DNA from: Pseudomonadota bacterium
GTDB taxonomy: Bacteria > Pseudomonadota > Gammaproteobacteria > Burkholderiales > Burkholderiaceae_E
Length of the DNA stretch: 33,434 bases
Assembly (NCBI GenBank): GCA_963204785.1
Contig: CAUJHG010000083.1
Span: 1 to 33,434, forward strand
Direction: 5' to 3'
Shown: one piece after another, positions 1 through 8,043 of the stretch
Numbering within the stretch: position 1 is the stretch's first letter
Layout of the letters: the number at the start of each line of letters is the position of its first letter
Program-made: the position numbers and the translations under genes
Notes under the pieces: model-generated
What the model was told of the DNA's origin: nothing
What the model saw: only the letters and a program-made list of their open reading frames with translations
Databases searched by the model: none

Positions 1-491
1 CCCCTGAGATCCTTCAGCATCAGGAACAGGTGATAGGGATCGGTCGGGCTGGGGTCGAATTCCCACGATTCGTACCATTGGCGCGCCGCATCGTCCTTGG
101 CATGGACGAGCAGGCAGCGGATGCCGGCGATGCCGGCGGCCTGTGCCGTACGCAGCAGCGCATCCTTGAGCAAGGCCTGGCCCAGGCCCCTGCGCTGATG
201 CTCCCTGTCCACCGCGAGCCGGGCCAGGATCATGACCGGTACCGGGTGACGCGCAAGCCCCTTCATCGCTCTCGACGGCGCGGCTTCCGGGTCGACACTG
301 CCGACGGCCAGGCTGTAGAAGCCGACCACCGCGTCGCCCTGGCAGCAGACGTAGGTCTGCGCGCTGTCGGCCTTCTGGTTGACGAGCGCGTAGCGCTGAA
401 GGAACTGGTTCAGCGCGGCCTGGCCGCAATCGAAGGCATCGACCTGATCCGTGGCGGTCAGCTTGCGAACGGGCGAGTAGGGGGACGCCAT
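1..491 (-). CDS. TacT-like GNAT toxin (partial, cut at window edge)
   Basis: A GNAT-fold N-acetyltransferase of the toxin-antitoxin class. Known relatives (TacT, AtaT) acetylate the amino acid on charged tRNA and block translation. The visible 163 residues include the acetyl-CoA P-loop HQRRGLG (98-104) after the strand ILARLAV, and Tyr140 in RQWYESWEF, which matches the catalytic tyrosine position of TacT. The C-terminal stretch HLFLMLKDLR is typical of the family and usually lies near the end, so probably only a few residues are missing. ATG at 491 is preceded by a weak GGTGA. It begins 11 bp after the DUF1778 antitoxin stop, the usual antitoxin-then-toxin order. The target tRNA cannot be read from the sequence. 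Confidence 0.9.
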   Translation of the reverse strand, partial: MASPYSPVRKLTATDQVDAFDCGQAALNQFLQRYALVNQKADSAQTYVCCQGDAVVGFYSLAVGSVDPEAAPSRAMKGLARHPVPVMILARLAVDREHQRRGLGQALLKDALLRTAQAAGIAGIRCLLVHAKDDAARQWYESWEFDPSPTDPYHLFLMLKDLR

Positions 492-502
492 GGCGTCACC
501 GT

Positions 503-781
503 TCAACCGAGCACCCCGGGCTCACGCAGCAGCTTCTTCAGGCGAGGCTTGCCCTGCACGGGACGATCCAGTGCCTCCTGGAACGCCTGCCACTGCGCCT
601 CGTCCAGCACGAACCGGCGACGATCCGCCAGCGCCTGTGCAGCGGCGGTGACGCCCGCGTCGAGCAGGAACTCGCTGACGTTCTTGTGGCAGGCGCGCGC
701 GGCCTCCTGCAGCAACTGCTTGACCGGCGTGCTCGCTCGGACGTCGATGCGCTCGGTCTTGGAGGCGTTCGGGGTGCTCAT
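503..781 (-). CDS. DUF1778 (TacA-like) antitoxin
   Basis: A 92-residue ribbon-helix-helix antitoxin. The N-terminal part, with TERIDVRASTPVKQLLQEAA at about 9-28, is the DUF1778 DNA-binding module (beta strand plus two helices). The C-terminal half, with FVLDEAQWQAFQEALDRP, matches the segment that wraps the GNAT toxin in TacAT-type pairs. In known systems the antitoxin neutralises the toxin and, with it, represses the operon. ATG at 781 has a good Shine-Dalgarno (AGGAAG, about 6 nt away); a 25-residue upstream extension in the same frame lacks family features and runs through the promoter, so I reject it. A promoter and large palindrome lie just upstream (815-844). Confidence 0.93.
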   Translation of the reverse strand: MSTPNASKTERIDVRASTPVKQLLQEAARACHKNVSEFLLDAGVTAAAQALADRRRFVLDEAQWQAFQEALDRPVQGKPRLKKLLREPGVLG

Positions 782-814
782 GGTGCGCTTCCTGGCTGGA
801 TCCTGGACGCACCG

Positions 815-844
815 ATTGTAATTGTCCGGACGACGTCCCGACAA
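815..844 (-). promoter_or_regulatory. Promoter and operator-like palindrome of the toxin-antitoxin operon
   Basis: Read on the minus strand there is a -10 hexamer TACAAT (815-820) and a possible -35 TTGTCG (839-844), 18 bp apart. Transcription would start near 808, ahead of the antitoxin ATG at 781. Positions 822-844 form a 23-bp imperfect palindrome with arms TTGTC-n-GGACG and CGTCC-n-GACAA: 10 of 11 pairs match around a central base. It covers the -35 and the spacer, where an autorepressing ribbon-helix-helix antitoxin would be expected to bind. The operator role is inferred. Confidence 0.7.
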
Positions 845-983
845 CAAGATCCGCATCTGAGATGGCGGGACGAGGGCCTGAGGTGACGTACCGGCGTGCG
901 CCCGGGCAGGCCTCGTGACGAAGTCGAACGGGCAGTGCGGCTAGACTGGGGCGCAGCGAATCACCCAAGTCCACCCAGGCGCC

Positions 984-2312
984 TTGAAGACCCGCAAACC
1001 CCCGCCCGCCCCCGTCCCCCAGACCCGCCTGCGCCGCCTGGCCGGCCTCGGCATGGCCGCGGGCGGCCTCGCGGCCGGCGCCGCCGCGCAGGGCCTGAAG
1101 CGTCTGAGCCGGGGCGAGGCGCCCGACTTCCGCGGCGCGCTGCTGTCCGCGCCCAACGCGGTGCGCTTCGCGCAGCGTCTGGCGAAGATGCGCGGCGCGG
1201 CGATGAAGATCGGGCAGCTGATCTCGATGCAGGGCGAGGACATCCTGCCGCCGCAGTTCGCGCAGGCGCTGTCGGTGCTGCGCGCGCAGGCCGCGCCGAT
1301 GCCGCCGCAGCAGCTGCACCGCGTGCTCGGGCGCGAGTACGGGGCCGGCTGGCAGCGCCGCTTCGCGCACTTCGACGAGGAGCCGGTCGCGGCGGCGTCG
1401 ATCGGGCAGGTGCACCGTGCGCGCGCCGTCGACGGGCGCGAGCTGGCGCTGAAGATCCAGTACCCGGGCGTGGCCCGCTCGATCGCCAGCGACGTCGACA
1501 ACGTGGCGGCGCTGCTGCGGGTGTTCGACCTGCTGCCGATCGGGCTGGACGTCTCGGGCATCGTCGCCGAGGCCAAGCGTCAGCTGATGCAGGAGGCCGA
1601 CTACCTGAGCGAGGCGCGCTTCCTCGAGCAGTTTGCCGAGCTGCTGGCCGACGAGCCGATGCTGCTGGTGCCGCGGGTGCACCGCGACCTGAGCACGAAG
1701 CGGATCATGGCGATGGACTTCGTCGAGGCGCAGCCGCTGGACGCGTTGGCCGAGGCTTCGCAGGCGCGGCGCAACGCGGTGGGCGCGCTGCTCGAGCGGC
1801 TGCTGTTTCGCGAGCTCTTCGAGTTCCGCACGATGCAGACCGATCCCAACCTCGCCAACTACCTGTACCAGCCGCACAGCGGTCGCGTGGTGCTGCTGGA
1901 CTTCGGCGCAACCCGGCACTTCGAGCCGGAGTTCGTGGCGAACTACGCGCGGATCAGCCGGGCGGTGATCGACGGCGACCGCGCCGCGGTGGCGCGCGAG
2001 GCGGTGCGCATCGGCTACGCGGCGGCCGACGACCCGCCGCAGCGCACCGAGGCGGTGGTCGGGATGTGCATGCTGGCCTGCGAGCCCCTGCGCCACGCGG
2101 GGCGCTACGACTTCGGGGCTTCGGACCTGCCGGCACGGGTGCGCAATCTCGGCTTCGAGCTCGGGGTGCGCCGGCGGCTGCTGCGCCCTCCGCCGCCGGA
2201 GACGATCTTCCTGCACCGCAAGCTGGTCGGGTCCTTCCTGCTGCTGGCCCGGCTGGGCGCCCAGGTGGACGTGCGCGCGCTGATCCTGCCCTTCCTGCCG
2301 AAGGCGTCCTGA
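984..2312 (+). CDS. ABC1/UbiB (COQ8/ADCK) family atypical kinase
   Basis: A 442-residue ABC1 family protein. Relatives (UbiB, COQ8) are atypical kinases/ATPases that support ubiquinone synthesis or lipid handling at the membrane. Visible hallmarks are the KxGQ motif KIGQ at 75-78, the alanine-rich loop AAASIGQVH at about 136-144 replacing a normal glycine loop, Lys157 in LALKIQYPG, the catalytic-loop equivalent QTDPNLANYLY, and the metal-binding LLDFGATRHF. QTDPN resembles the ADCK3/COQ8 branch more than the HxDPHPGN of typical bacterial UbiB. It lacks the C-terminal transmembrane pair of UbiB. The start is TTG at 984 with no clear Shine-Dalgarno; the next in-frame ATG (1053) would remove conserved basic N-terminal residues. 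It stands alone, convergent with the oxidoreductase genes. Substrate unknown. Confidence 0.88.
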   Translation: MKTRKPPPAPVPQTRLRRLAGLGMAAGGLAAGAAAQGLKRLSRGEAPDFRGALLSAPNAVRFAQRLAKMRGAAMKIGQLISMQGEDILPPQFAQALSVLRAQAAPMPPQQLHRVLGREYGAGWQRRFAHFDEEPVAAASIGQVHRARAVDGRELALKIQYPGVARSIASDVDNVAALLRVFDLLPIGLDVSGIVAEAKRQLMQEADYLSEARFLEQFAELLADEPMLLVPRVHRDLSTKRIMAMDFVEAQPLDALAEASQARRNAVGALLERLLFRELFEFRTMQTDPNLANYLYQPHSGRVVLLDFGATRHFEPEFVANYARISRAVIDGDRAAVAREAVRIGYAAADDPPQRTEAVVGMCMLACEPLRHAGRYDFGASDLPARVRNLGFELGVRRRLLRPPPPETIFLHRKLVGSFLLLARLGAQVDVRALILPFLPKAS

Positions 2313-2382
2313 GCGGCTGCGTCCGGGCCGCGGGGGCCCTCGCCGCGGGCGGCGCGGCGCTGGGCGCTGCGGCCTGCGCGGG

Positions 2383-2838
2383 TCAGCCGCCGCCCTTGGC
2401 CGCCCGGTGGATCGCCTCGCGGATGCGCGGGTAGGTGCCGCAGCGGCAGAGGTTCCCCGACATCGCCTCGTCGATCTGCGCGTCGGTGGGCTGCGGCGTG
2501 CTGCGCAGCAGGGCGCTTGCGCTCATCAGCTGCCCGGGCTGGCAGTAGCCGCACTGGACGACGTCGACCTCGATCCAGGCGTCGGTCAGCGCCTTCGCCT
2601 CGGGGCCGGCGAGCCCCTCGATCGTGGTCACCTCGGCGTCGCCCACCGCCGACAGCGGCAGCACGCAGGCGCGCACCGGCCGGCCGTCCAGGTGCACGGT
2701 GCAGGCGCCGCACAGCCCGGAGCCGCAGCCGTACTTCGTTCCGGTGAGCCCGAGCTCGCCGCGCAGCACCCACAGCAGCGGCGTGTCCGGCGCGGCCTGC
2801 GCCTGCACCGGCGTTCCGTTGAGCTTGATCGTGGTCAT
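2383..2838 (-). CDS. [2Fe-2S] subunit of a xanthine-oxidase-family molybdenum hydroxylase (IorA-like)
   Basis: A 151-residue small iron-sulfur subunit. It passes electrons from the molybdenum site of its partner to an outside acceptor. All eight cluster cysteines are present: the plant-ferredoxin-type set Cys38, 43, 46 (CGSGLCGAC) and 58, then the helical-domain set Cys96, 99 (CGYCQPGQ), 131 and 133 (CRC). Length and arrangement fit the alpha subunit of isoquinoline 1-oxidoreductase and related aldehyde dehydrogenases. The start has a strong GAGGAGG about 6 nt upstream, embedded at the end of the large-subunit gene. That gene ends only 10 bp before, so the two are surely co-transcribed. Gene order here is large then small subunit. 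Confidence 0.93.
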   Translation of the reverse strand: MTTIKLNGTPVQAQAAPDTPLLWVLRGELGLTGTKYGCGSGLCGACTVHLDGRPVRACVLPLSAVGDAEVTTIEGLAGPEAKALTDAWIEVDVVQCGYCQPGQLMSASALLRSTPQPTDAQIDEAMSGNLCRCGTYPRIREAIHRAAKGGG

Positions 2839-2848
2839 CTGCGCCTCC

Positions 2849-5122
2849 TCAGGCGAGCTTCAGGGGCAGCGCGCGCAGGCGCTGGCCGGTTGCGGCGAAC
2901 ACCGCGTTGGCGACCGCGGGCGCGATCGGCGGCAGCCCGGGCTCGCCGACGCCTTCGGGGTGCTCGGCGCTGTCGACGATCGCGATCTCGATCACCGGGC
3001 ACTCGTCGATGCGCAGCGCCGGGTAGTCGTGGAAGTTGGTCTGCGCCACCTGGCCGTTCTCGATCGTCAGCTCGCCGTGCAGCGCCGCGGACAGGCCGTA
3101 GACGATCCCGCTCTCCATCTGCTGGCGGATCAGGTTCGGGTTGGCCGCGAAGCCGCAGTCGATCGCGCACCAGACGCGCTCGACGCGGATCGCGCGGTCT
3201 TCGCCGACCGACACCTGCGCCACCTGCGCGACGATCGAGCCGAAGGACTGGTGCAGCGCGACGCCGCGGGCGCGGCGTCGGCCGTCGCTGGCCTCGGGCG
3301 GCGCCTTGCCCCAGTCGGCCATCTGCGCGGCGCGCTCGAGCACGGCGAGGTGCCTCGGGTGCTGCTGCAGCAGCGCGGCACGGAAGGCCACCGGGTCCTT
3401 GCCGGCCGCGGCCGCCACCTCGTCCATGAAGCCTTCCTTGAAGAAGGCGTGGTGCGAGTGGCCCACCGCCCGCCAGAAGCCCACCTGCAGCGGCAGCGCG
3501 ACCGTCTCGTGCGCGACGCGCACGTTCGGGAACTCGTAGGGCTGGTCGAACGCGCCCTCCGACGAGGTCTTGTCGGGGCCCACGCCGGGCAGGCCCCACA
3601 TCCGCTTCAGCACCTGGGGGATGATCGCCTGGCCGGCCGACACGTTGCGCCAGGCCACGAGCGCGCCCTGCGCGTCCAGCCCCGCCCGGAAGCGCGACAC
3701 GCAGGCCGGCCGGAACAGGTCGTGGCGCAGGTCCTGTTCGCGGGTCCACAGCAGCTGGACCGGCGCGCCGTCGGCCTGCCGCGCGATCGCCGCGGCCTGG
3801 CCGACGAAGTCGACCTCGTTGCGCCGGCCGAAGGCTCCGCCGAGCTGCTGCACCCGGACCTCGACCGCTTCCTGGTCGATGCCCAGCGCGCGCGCGGCCG
3901 CCATGCGCGTCAGTCCGGGCACCTGCGTCGACAGCCAGACGGTGCCGCGCCCGTCGCGCAGCTGCACCGTGCAGTTGATCGGCTCCATCGGCGTGTGGGC
4001 CAGCCAGGGCGCGCGGTACTCGGCCTCGACCGTCTTCGCGGCCGAGGCGAGCGCGGCGTCGACGTCGCCGCGACGCAGGAAGGGGAAGCCGTCGGCCTGC
4101 GCGAGGCGCGCCGAGAAGTCCTCGATCGCGGCGGCCGACGAGAAGCCGGCGAGTTCGCCGTGCTCCCACTCCACCGCGACCTGCGGCGCCGCCTGCAGCG
4201 CCTGCCAGGGGGCGTCGGCGATGACCGCGACTCCGCCGGTGCCGCCGTGCAGCGGGGGGAAGGCCACCACCTTGCGCACCCCGGGCAGCGCCTGCGCCTT
4301 CGATGCGTCGAAGCTCCTCACGCTGCCGCCGAGCGTCGGGCACATCTGCACCGCCGCGTAGAGCATCCCGGGTGGGCGCACGTCCATGCCGAAGACCGCC
4401 TTGCCTGCGATCTTGTCGCGGGCGTCGATGCGCCGCACCGGCTTGCCCAGCAGCCGGAAGCTCTTCGGATCCTTCAGCGCCGGGCTGCCTGGCAGCGGCT
4501 CGCGCGCCGCGGCCTCGGCGAGCTCGCCGAAGCGCGCGCTGCGCCCGGAGGGCGCGTGCGAGACCACGCCCTCGGCGACGGCGATCGCGCCGACCTCCAC
4601 TCCCCACTGCCGGGCGGCCGCCGCCGCAAGCATCGCGCGGGCGCTCGCGCCCGCCTGGCGCATCGGCAGCCAGAGATCCTTGGTGCTGGACGAGCCGCCG
4701 GTCACCATCAGGCCGAACTCGCGCATGGTCTTGGCGGTCATCCAGCCGGCGAAGCGCCTGAGCATCCCGTGCTCGTCCGGGTGGAAGGGCAGGCCGTCGA
4801 CCACCATCGCGAGGTTGTTGTAGATGGGGTCGATCGGCGACATCTCGGTGCGCACCCGCGACCAGTCGGCGTCGAGCTCCTCGGCGAGGATGGCCGCCAG
4901 CACGGTGTGCACCCCCTGGCCCATCTCCGACTTCGCCATCATGACGGTGACCACGTCGTCGCGGCCGATCTTCACCCAGCCGTTCAGGGGCGCCTGCCCC
5001 GCGGCGCTCGGCAGCGGCGCGCCGGTCACCAGGCGCTGGCGCGGGGGCGTGAAGCTCCAGCCGACCGCGAGCGCGCCTGCGGCGGCGAAGGTGCCGAGGA
5101 GGAATCGTCTTCGGGTGGACAC
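2849..5122 (-). CDS. Molybdopterin-binding large subunit, isoquinoline 1-oxidoreductase (IorB) type, Tat-exported
   Basis: A 757-residue aldehyde oxidase/xanthine dehydrogenase-type catalytic subunit that hydroxylates N-heterocycles or aldehydes using a molybdopterin cytosine dinucleotide cofactor. The N-terminus [20 protein letters not shown] is a twin-arginine signal, so the enzyme probably works in the periplasm. Other landmarks are [22 protein letters not shown], and near the C-terminus GVGEPGLPP, where Glu727 is the expected catalytic base. The start is GTG at 5122, preceded by AAGGA about 9 nt away; a 25-residue upstream extension is rejected because it would bury the Tat signal. No FAD subunit, cytochrome c partner or XdhC/MocA-type maturation gene is nearby, so the electron acceptor and cofactor insertion factor must be encoded elsewhere. 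The real substrate cannot be told. Confidence 0.93.
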   Translation of the reverse strand: MSTRRRFLLGTFAAAGALAVGWSFTPPRQRLVTGAPLPSAAGQAPLNGWVKIGRDDVVTVMMAKSEMGQGVHTVLAAILAEELDADWSRVRTEMSPIDPIYNNLAMVVDGLPFHPDEHGMLRRFAGWMTAKTMREFGLMVTGGSSSTKDLWLPMRQAGASARAMLAAAAARQWGVEVGAIAVAEGVVSHAPSGRSARFGELAEAAAREPLPGSPALKDPKSFRLLGKPVRRIDARDKIAGKAVFGMDVRPPGMLYAAVQMCPTLGGSVRSFDASKAQALPGVRKVVAFPPLHGGTGGVAVIADAPWQALQAAPQVAVEWEHGELAGFSSAAAIEDFSARLAQADGFPFLRRGDVDAALASAAKTVEAEYRAPWLAHTPMEPINCTVQLRDGRGTVWLSTQVPGLTRMAAARALGIDQEAVEVRVQQLGGAFGRRNEVDFVGQAAAIARQADGAPVQLLWTREQDLRHDLFRPACVSRFRAGLDAQGALVAWRNVSAGQAIIPQVLKRMWGLPGVGPDKTSSEGAFDQPYEFPNVRVAHETVALPLQVGFWRAVGHSHHAFFKEGFMDEVAAAAGKDPVAFRAALLQQHPRHLAVLERAAQMADWGKAPPEASDGRRRARGVALHQSFGSIVAQVAQVSVGEDRAIRVERVWCAIDCGFAANPNLIRQQMESGIVYGLSAALHGELTIENGQVAQTNFHDYPALRIDECPVIEIAIVDSAEHPEGVGEPGLPPIAPAVANAVFAATGQRLRALPLKLA

Positions 5123-5242
5123 GGGGCGTTTCCTTCGCTGGGTGTGGGCGCGCGACACGCACGCGGGCGCTGCGCGATCATTGGCTGCGGCGCGCACCGC
5201 AGCGCTGCGCGATTATCGCCTCATCGGAACCAGGACCGCCCC

Positions 5243-6070
5243 ATGCTCTCCGTCCAGCTCGGCCCTCTCGGCCTGTCCGTCGATCGTCTGCTGCTCGCGG
5301 CGGCCTTCGCGACGACCCTGATCGTCGGCGCGCTGGTCGGGCGGCGCCGCGGCGTACCGCGCGGCGCGGGCGTCGGGGCGGTGCTCCCCGACATGCTGCT
5401 GGTCGGCCTGCTCGCGGCGCGGCTGGCCTTCGTTGCGCGCTGGTTCGAGTCCTACCGCGCCCAGCCCTGGAGCGCTCTCGATCTGCGCGACGGCGGCTTC
5501 GATCCCTGGGTCGGCCTGCTCGCCGCGCTGCTCTACGGCGTCTGGCGCCTGCGTCGGCGGGTCCAGGCGCGCGTTCCGCTGGCGGCGGGGCTGTTCGCCG
5601 GCGCGCTCGTGTGGTCCGGGCTGGCGCTCGGGCTGCAGCTGCTCGCGCAGCCGCCCGCGGGGCTGCCCGCGGTGCCGCTGCACACGCTCGACGGCGCGCA
5701 GGCCTCGCTGGACGAACTCGCCGGCGGCAGGCCGGTGGTGCTGAACCTGTGGGCGACCTGGTGCCCGCCCTGCGTGCGCGAGATGCCCACGCTCGCGGCG
5801 GCACAGGCGGCCGAGCGCGACTTCGCCTTCGTGTTCGTCGACCAGGGCGAGAGCGACGCGGCGGTGCGCCGCTTCCTCGCGCAGCAGGGCCTTGCGCTGG
5901 ACAACGTCCTGCTCGACCCGGGCGGGGCGCTCGCGCGCGCGGTGGGCACGCGGGCCATGCCCACGACGCTCTTCTACGACGCGCAGGGGCGGCTGCGCGA
6001 CACGCACCTGGGGCCGCTGTCCGAGGCCACGCTCGCCGCGCGGCTGGCGCGCCTGCGGGAGGCGCGATGA
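5243..6070 (+). CDS. TlpA-family thiol-disulfide oxidoreductase with N-terminal LGT-like membrane domain
   Basis: A 275-residue two-part protein. Residues 1 to about 135 carry four hydrophobic segments (about 12-33, 47-68, 89-102, 111-134) with the pattern [14 protein letters not shown]...P...L...GG, reminiscent of prolipoprotein diacylglyceryl transferase (LGT). The HGG motif needed for LGT catalysis is replaced by DPWVG, so this half is unlikely to be an active transferase. Residues about 140-275 form a thioredoxin-like TlpA/ResA domain with WATWCPPC (Cys174, Cys177) and a cis-proline in RAMPTT (Pro240). It should act in the periplasm, reducing disulfides for cytochrome c or other cysteine proteins. 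It ends by overlapping the acylphosphatase start (ATGA). The intergenic region upstream is shared with the Tat-exported oxidoreductase. Confidence 0.9.
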   Translation: MLSVQLGPLGLSVDRLLLAAAFATTLIVGALVGRRRGVPRGAGVGAVLPDMLLVGLLAARLAFVARWFESYRAQPWSALDLRDGGFDPWVGLLAALLYGVWRLRRRVQARVPLAAGLFAGALVWSGLALGLQLLAQPPAGLPAVPLHTLDGAQASLDELAGGRPVVLNLWATWCPPCVREMPTLAAAQAAERDFAFVFVDQGESDAAVRRFLAQQGLALDNVLLDPGGALARAVGTRAMPTTLFYDAQGRLRDTHLGPLSEATLAARLARLREAR

Positions 6071-6345
6071 ACGCGCTGCACCTGCGCATCCGCGGCCGCG
6101 TCCAGGGCGTGGGCTACCGCGCCTCGCTCGCCGACGAGGCGCGCCGGCTCGGGCTGACCGGCTGGGTGCGCAATCGGCGCGACGGTTCGGTGGAGGCTGC
6201 GGCGGTCGGCGAGGACGAGGCGCTGAGCGCGCTGGTGCGATGGGCGCATCGCGGACCGCCCGCCGCCCGCGTCACCGAGGTCGAGGTCCGCGCGCTGGCC
6301 GGGGAGCTGGAGTTCGAGGGCTTCGAGCTGCGCCCGACGCCTTGA
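6067..6345 (+). CDS. acyP: Acylphosphatase
   Basis: A 92-residue acylphosphatase, which hydrolyses acyl phosphates such as acetyl phosphate and carbamoyl phosphate in the cytoplasm. The signature GRVQGVGYR places the phosphate-binding loop and catalytic Arg18; [11 protein letters not shown] provides the catalytic Asn36. Length is exactly that of the family. The start ATG overlaps the stop of the TlpA-like gene in an ATGA, so translation is probably coupled, though I know of no functional link between the two products. It converges with the acyl-CoA synthetase at 6363, leaving only 17 bp between the stops. Confidence 0.96.
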   Translation: MNALHLRIRGRVQGVGYRASLADEARRLGLTGWVRNRRDGSVEAAAVGEDEALSALVRWAHRGPPAARVTEVEVRALAGELEFEGFELRPTP

Positions 6346-6362
6346 TTTCGCCCCGCCCCGGC

Positions 6363-7910
6363 TCAAACGTCCCGTCGCGGCACCCGCGCCTCGAGCTCGT
6401 GCCGCTTGACCTTGCCGGTGGCGCTGCGCGGGAATTCGTCGAGACCGACGAACACCACGTCGCGCGGGACCTTGTAGCTGGCGATGCGCGCGCGGCACAT
6501 CGCCTTCACCTCGTCCCCGGTGAGCGTCTCGTCGGCCTTCGCGACGAAGGCGACCGGCGCCTCGCCCCACTTCGGGTCGGGACGGCGCACGACCACCGCT
6601 TCGGCGATCCGCTCGCTGGCCAGCAGCACCCGCTCGATCTCCGCCGGGTAGACGTTCTCGCCGCCGGTCTTGATCAGGTACTTGCGGCGGTCGACGAAGT
6701 CCAGCGTGCCGTCCGGGTTGCGCACGAACACGTCGCCCATGTGGAACCAGCCGCCGCGGAAGTCCTTCGCGTTGGCCTCGTCGTTGGCCCAGTAGCCCGA
6801 GAAGAGCGTCGGTCCGCGGAAGGCCAGCTCGCCCGGCTGGCCGTCGGGCACCTCGTTGCCGTCCTCGTCGACGAGCCTGATCTCGCAGAACGAGTTCTGC
6901 AGCTTCGAGAGCCGCTGCGGGATCGTGCCCACCGGGATCACCCCGCGGCCCGCCGGCGGGCCGCCGGTCTCGGTCGAGCCGAAGGAGTTCTTGTAGGGCG
7001 CGCCGAACAGCGCCGTCACCTTCGCGATCTGGTCCAGCGGCACCAGGTCGGCCATCGCGCCGATGGTGCGCGCGCCCTTCGGCCTCAGGCCGCTGCGCTC
7101 GATCTCCTCGATCACGCGGTCGATCATTCCCGGCATCAGCGTGAAGTGGCCGACGAACTCGCGCGCCGCCACCTGCACCAGCTTCGGCACGTCGAGCCCG
7201 TCCATCACGATCACCTTGCCGCCGTGCATCAGCGTGCCGAAGACGTAGTCGGTGGACACCATGTGGAACAGCGGTCCCCAGGCGACGAAGGCGTCGCCCG
7301 GCTGCAGCGGGCTGTCGAAGCGCGCCACCATCGCGCGGGCCACCATTGCGCGCTGGCTGATCAGCGCGCCCTTGGGCATTCCGGTGGTGCCGCTGGTGTA
7401 CAGGATGATCAGCCCGCTCTCGGGGTCGACCTCGTCGAAGCGCGCGCCGGCGCTGCCCTCGGCCACGAGCTGCTCGAAGCCGCTCTCGATCTCGACGACC
7501 TGCGCCACCCGGTGATCGATCCGCGCCGCGGCCAGCGCGTAGCGCCGCGAGTGCACCAGCAGCTTCGGCGAGACCAGCCGGATGCAGTGTTCGAGCTCCT
7601 CGTCGGACTGGCGCCAGTTCTGGCAGGCGAGGATGACGCCCAGGCGCGCCGCCGCGAGCTCGAGCTCGACGTACTCGGGGCGGTTCTCGGCGAGCACCGC
7701 GACCCGGTCGCCCGCGGCCAGGCCGCGCGCCCGCAGCGCGTCGGCCAGGCGGCCCGCGCGCTCGTGCAGCGCACGGTAGCTGAGGCTGCCCGCCTCGGAC
7801 TCCAGCGCGATGCGCTCCGGGGTGAGCGCGGCCTGCTGCAGCAGCAGGCCGGACAGCGACAGGCGCGCCGCCTGGGCGGGAAGCGGGAGGGGCAGGGCGT
7901 CGGCGGGCAT
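6363..7910 (-). CDS. AMP-forming acyl-CoA synthetase (FadD-like)
   Basis: A 515-residue ANL-superfamily enzyme that activates a carboxylic acid with ATP and CoA. Motifs in order: the P-loop LYTSGTTGMPKGA at about 170-182, GSTETGG adenine-binding segment, the hinge region FVDRRKYLIKTGGENVYPAEIE, and the catalytic lysine in SATGKVKRHE close to the C-terminus. Compared with plain FadD it looks more like the broad class of AMP-dependent synthetases from catabolic loci, so fatty, aromatic or branched acids are all possible. ATG at 7910 was preferred over a 21-residue upstream extension that would run through a -10-like TATAGT (minus strand, 7941-7946). There is no recognisable Shine-Dalgarno. No beta-oxidation gene lies next to it. 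Confidence 0.93.
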   Translation of the reverse strand: MPADALPLPLPAQAARLSLSGLLLQQAALTPERIALESEAGSLSYRALHERAGRLADALRARGLAAGDRVAVLAENRPEYVELELAAARLGVILACQNWRQSDEELEHCIRLVSPKLLVHSRRYALAAARIDHRVAQVVEIESGFEQLVAEGSAGARFDEVDPESGLIILYTSGTTGMPKGALISQRAMVARAMVARFDSPLQPGDAFVAWGPLFHMVSTDYVFGTLMHGGKVIVMDGLDVPKLVQVAAREFVGHFTLMPGMIDRVIEEIERSGLRPKGARTIGAMADLVPLDQIAKVTALFGAPYKNSFGSTETGGPPAGRGVIPVGTIPQRLSKLQNSFCEIRLVDEDGNEVPDGQPGELAFRGPTLFSGYWANDEANAKDFRGGWFHMGDVFVRNPDGTLDFVDRRKYLIKTGGENVYPAEIERVLLASERIAEAVVVRRPDPKWGEAPVAFVAKADETLTGDEVKAMCRARIASYKVPRDVVFVGLDEFPRSATGKVKRHELEARVPRRDV

Positions 7911-7940
7911 GGCGTTCGGTCGGTGGTGGCGGTTCCGGCC

Positions 7941-7946
7941 ACTATA
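7941..7946 (-). promoter_or_regulatory. Possible -10 element for the acyl-CoA synthetase
   Basis: The minus strand reads TATAGT here, five of six matches to the sigma-70 -10 consensus, about 30 bp before the ATG at 7910. No convincing -35 is visible, so this is a weak call. Confidence 0.4.
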
Positions 7947-7973
7947 GCGGCAGCGGCTCGCCGCGCCGTTCAC

Positions 7974-8007
7974 CTCACCGGACCGCTCGCCTCACCGGAC
8001 CGCTCGC
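7974..8007. repeat. Perfect 17-bp tandem duplication
   Basis: The unit CTCACCGGACCGCTCGC occurs twice head to tail (7974-7990 and 7991-8007), followed by a partial echo CTCGC. It lies between the mscS stop and the acyl-CoA synthetase promoter region. It looks like slipped-strand duplication; no binding function is evident. Confidence 0.85.
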
Positions 8008-8043
8008 CTCGCGGCGCCGCATTCGTTTCGCGCCGCGCGCGTC

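Noticed and set aside
522..2216. A 564-codon open frame antisense to the ABC1 kinase and antitoxin
   Set aside because: It is Arg/His/Ala-rich without domains and lies opposite a well-recognised gene. High GC leaves few stop codons, so such shadow frames are expected.
2313..2382. GC-rich hairpins (such as 2325-2339 and 2341-2354) as a bidirectional terminator between the ABC1 kinase and the small oxidoreductase subunit
   Set aside because: The stems are short (5-6 bp) and no T-run follows on either strand, so I cannot support a terminator call.
5167..5213. 12-bp direct repeat GCGCTGCGCGAT (5167-5178 and 5202-5213) between the oxidoreductase and TlpA genes
   Set aside because: It is short, made of common GC-rich words and not placed relative to a recognisable promoter; chance is the simplest explanation.
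2624..5240. The long plus-strand open frame opposite the molybdenum hydroxylase, continuous with the TlpA-like gene
   Set aside because: Only the part from ATG 5243 has protein character (membrane helices, CPPC). The rest is an antisense shadow of the recognised minus-strand genes.
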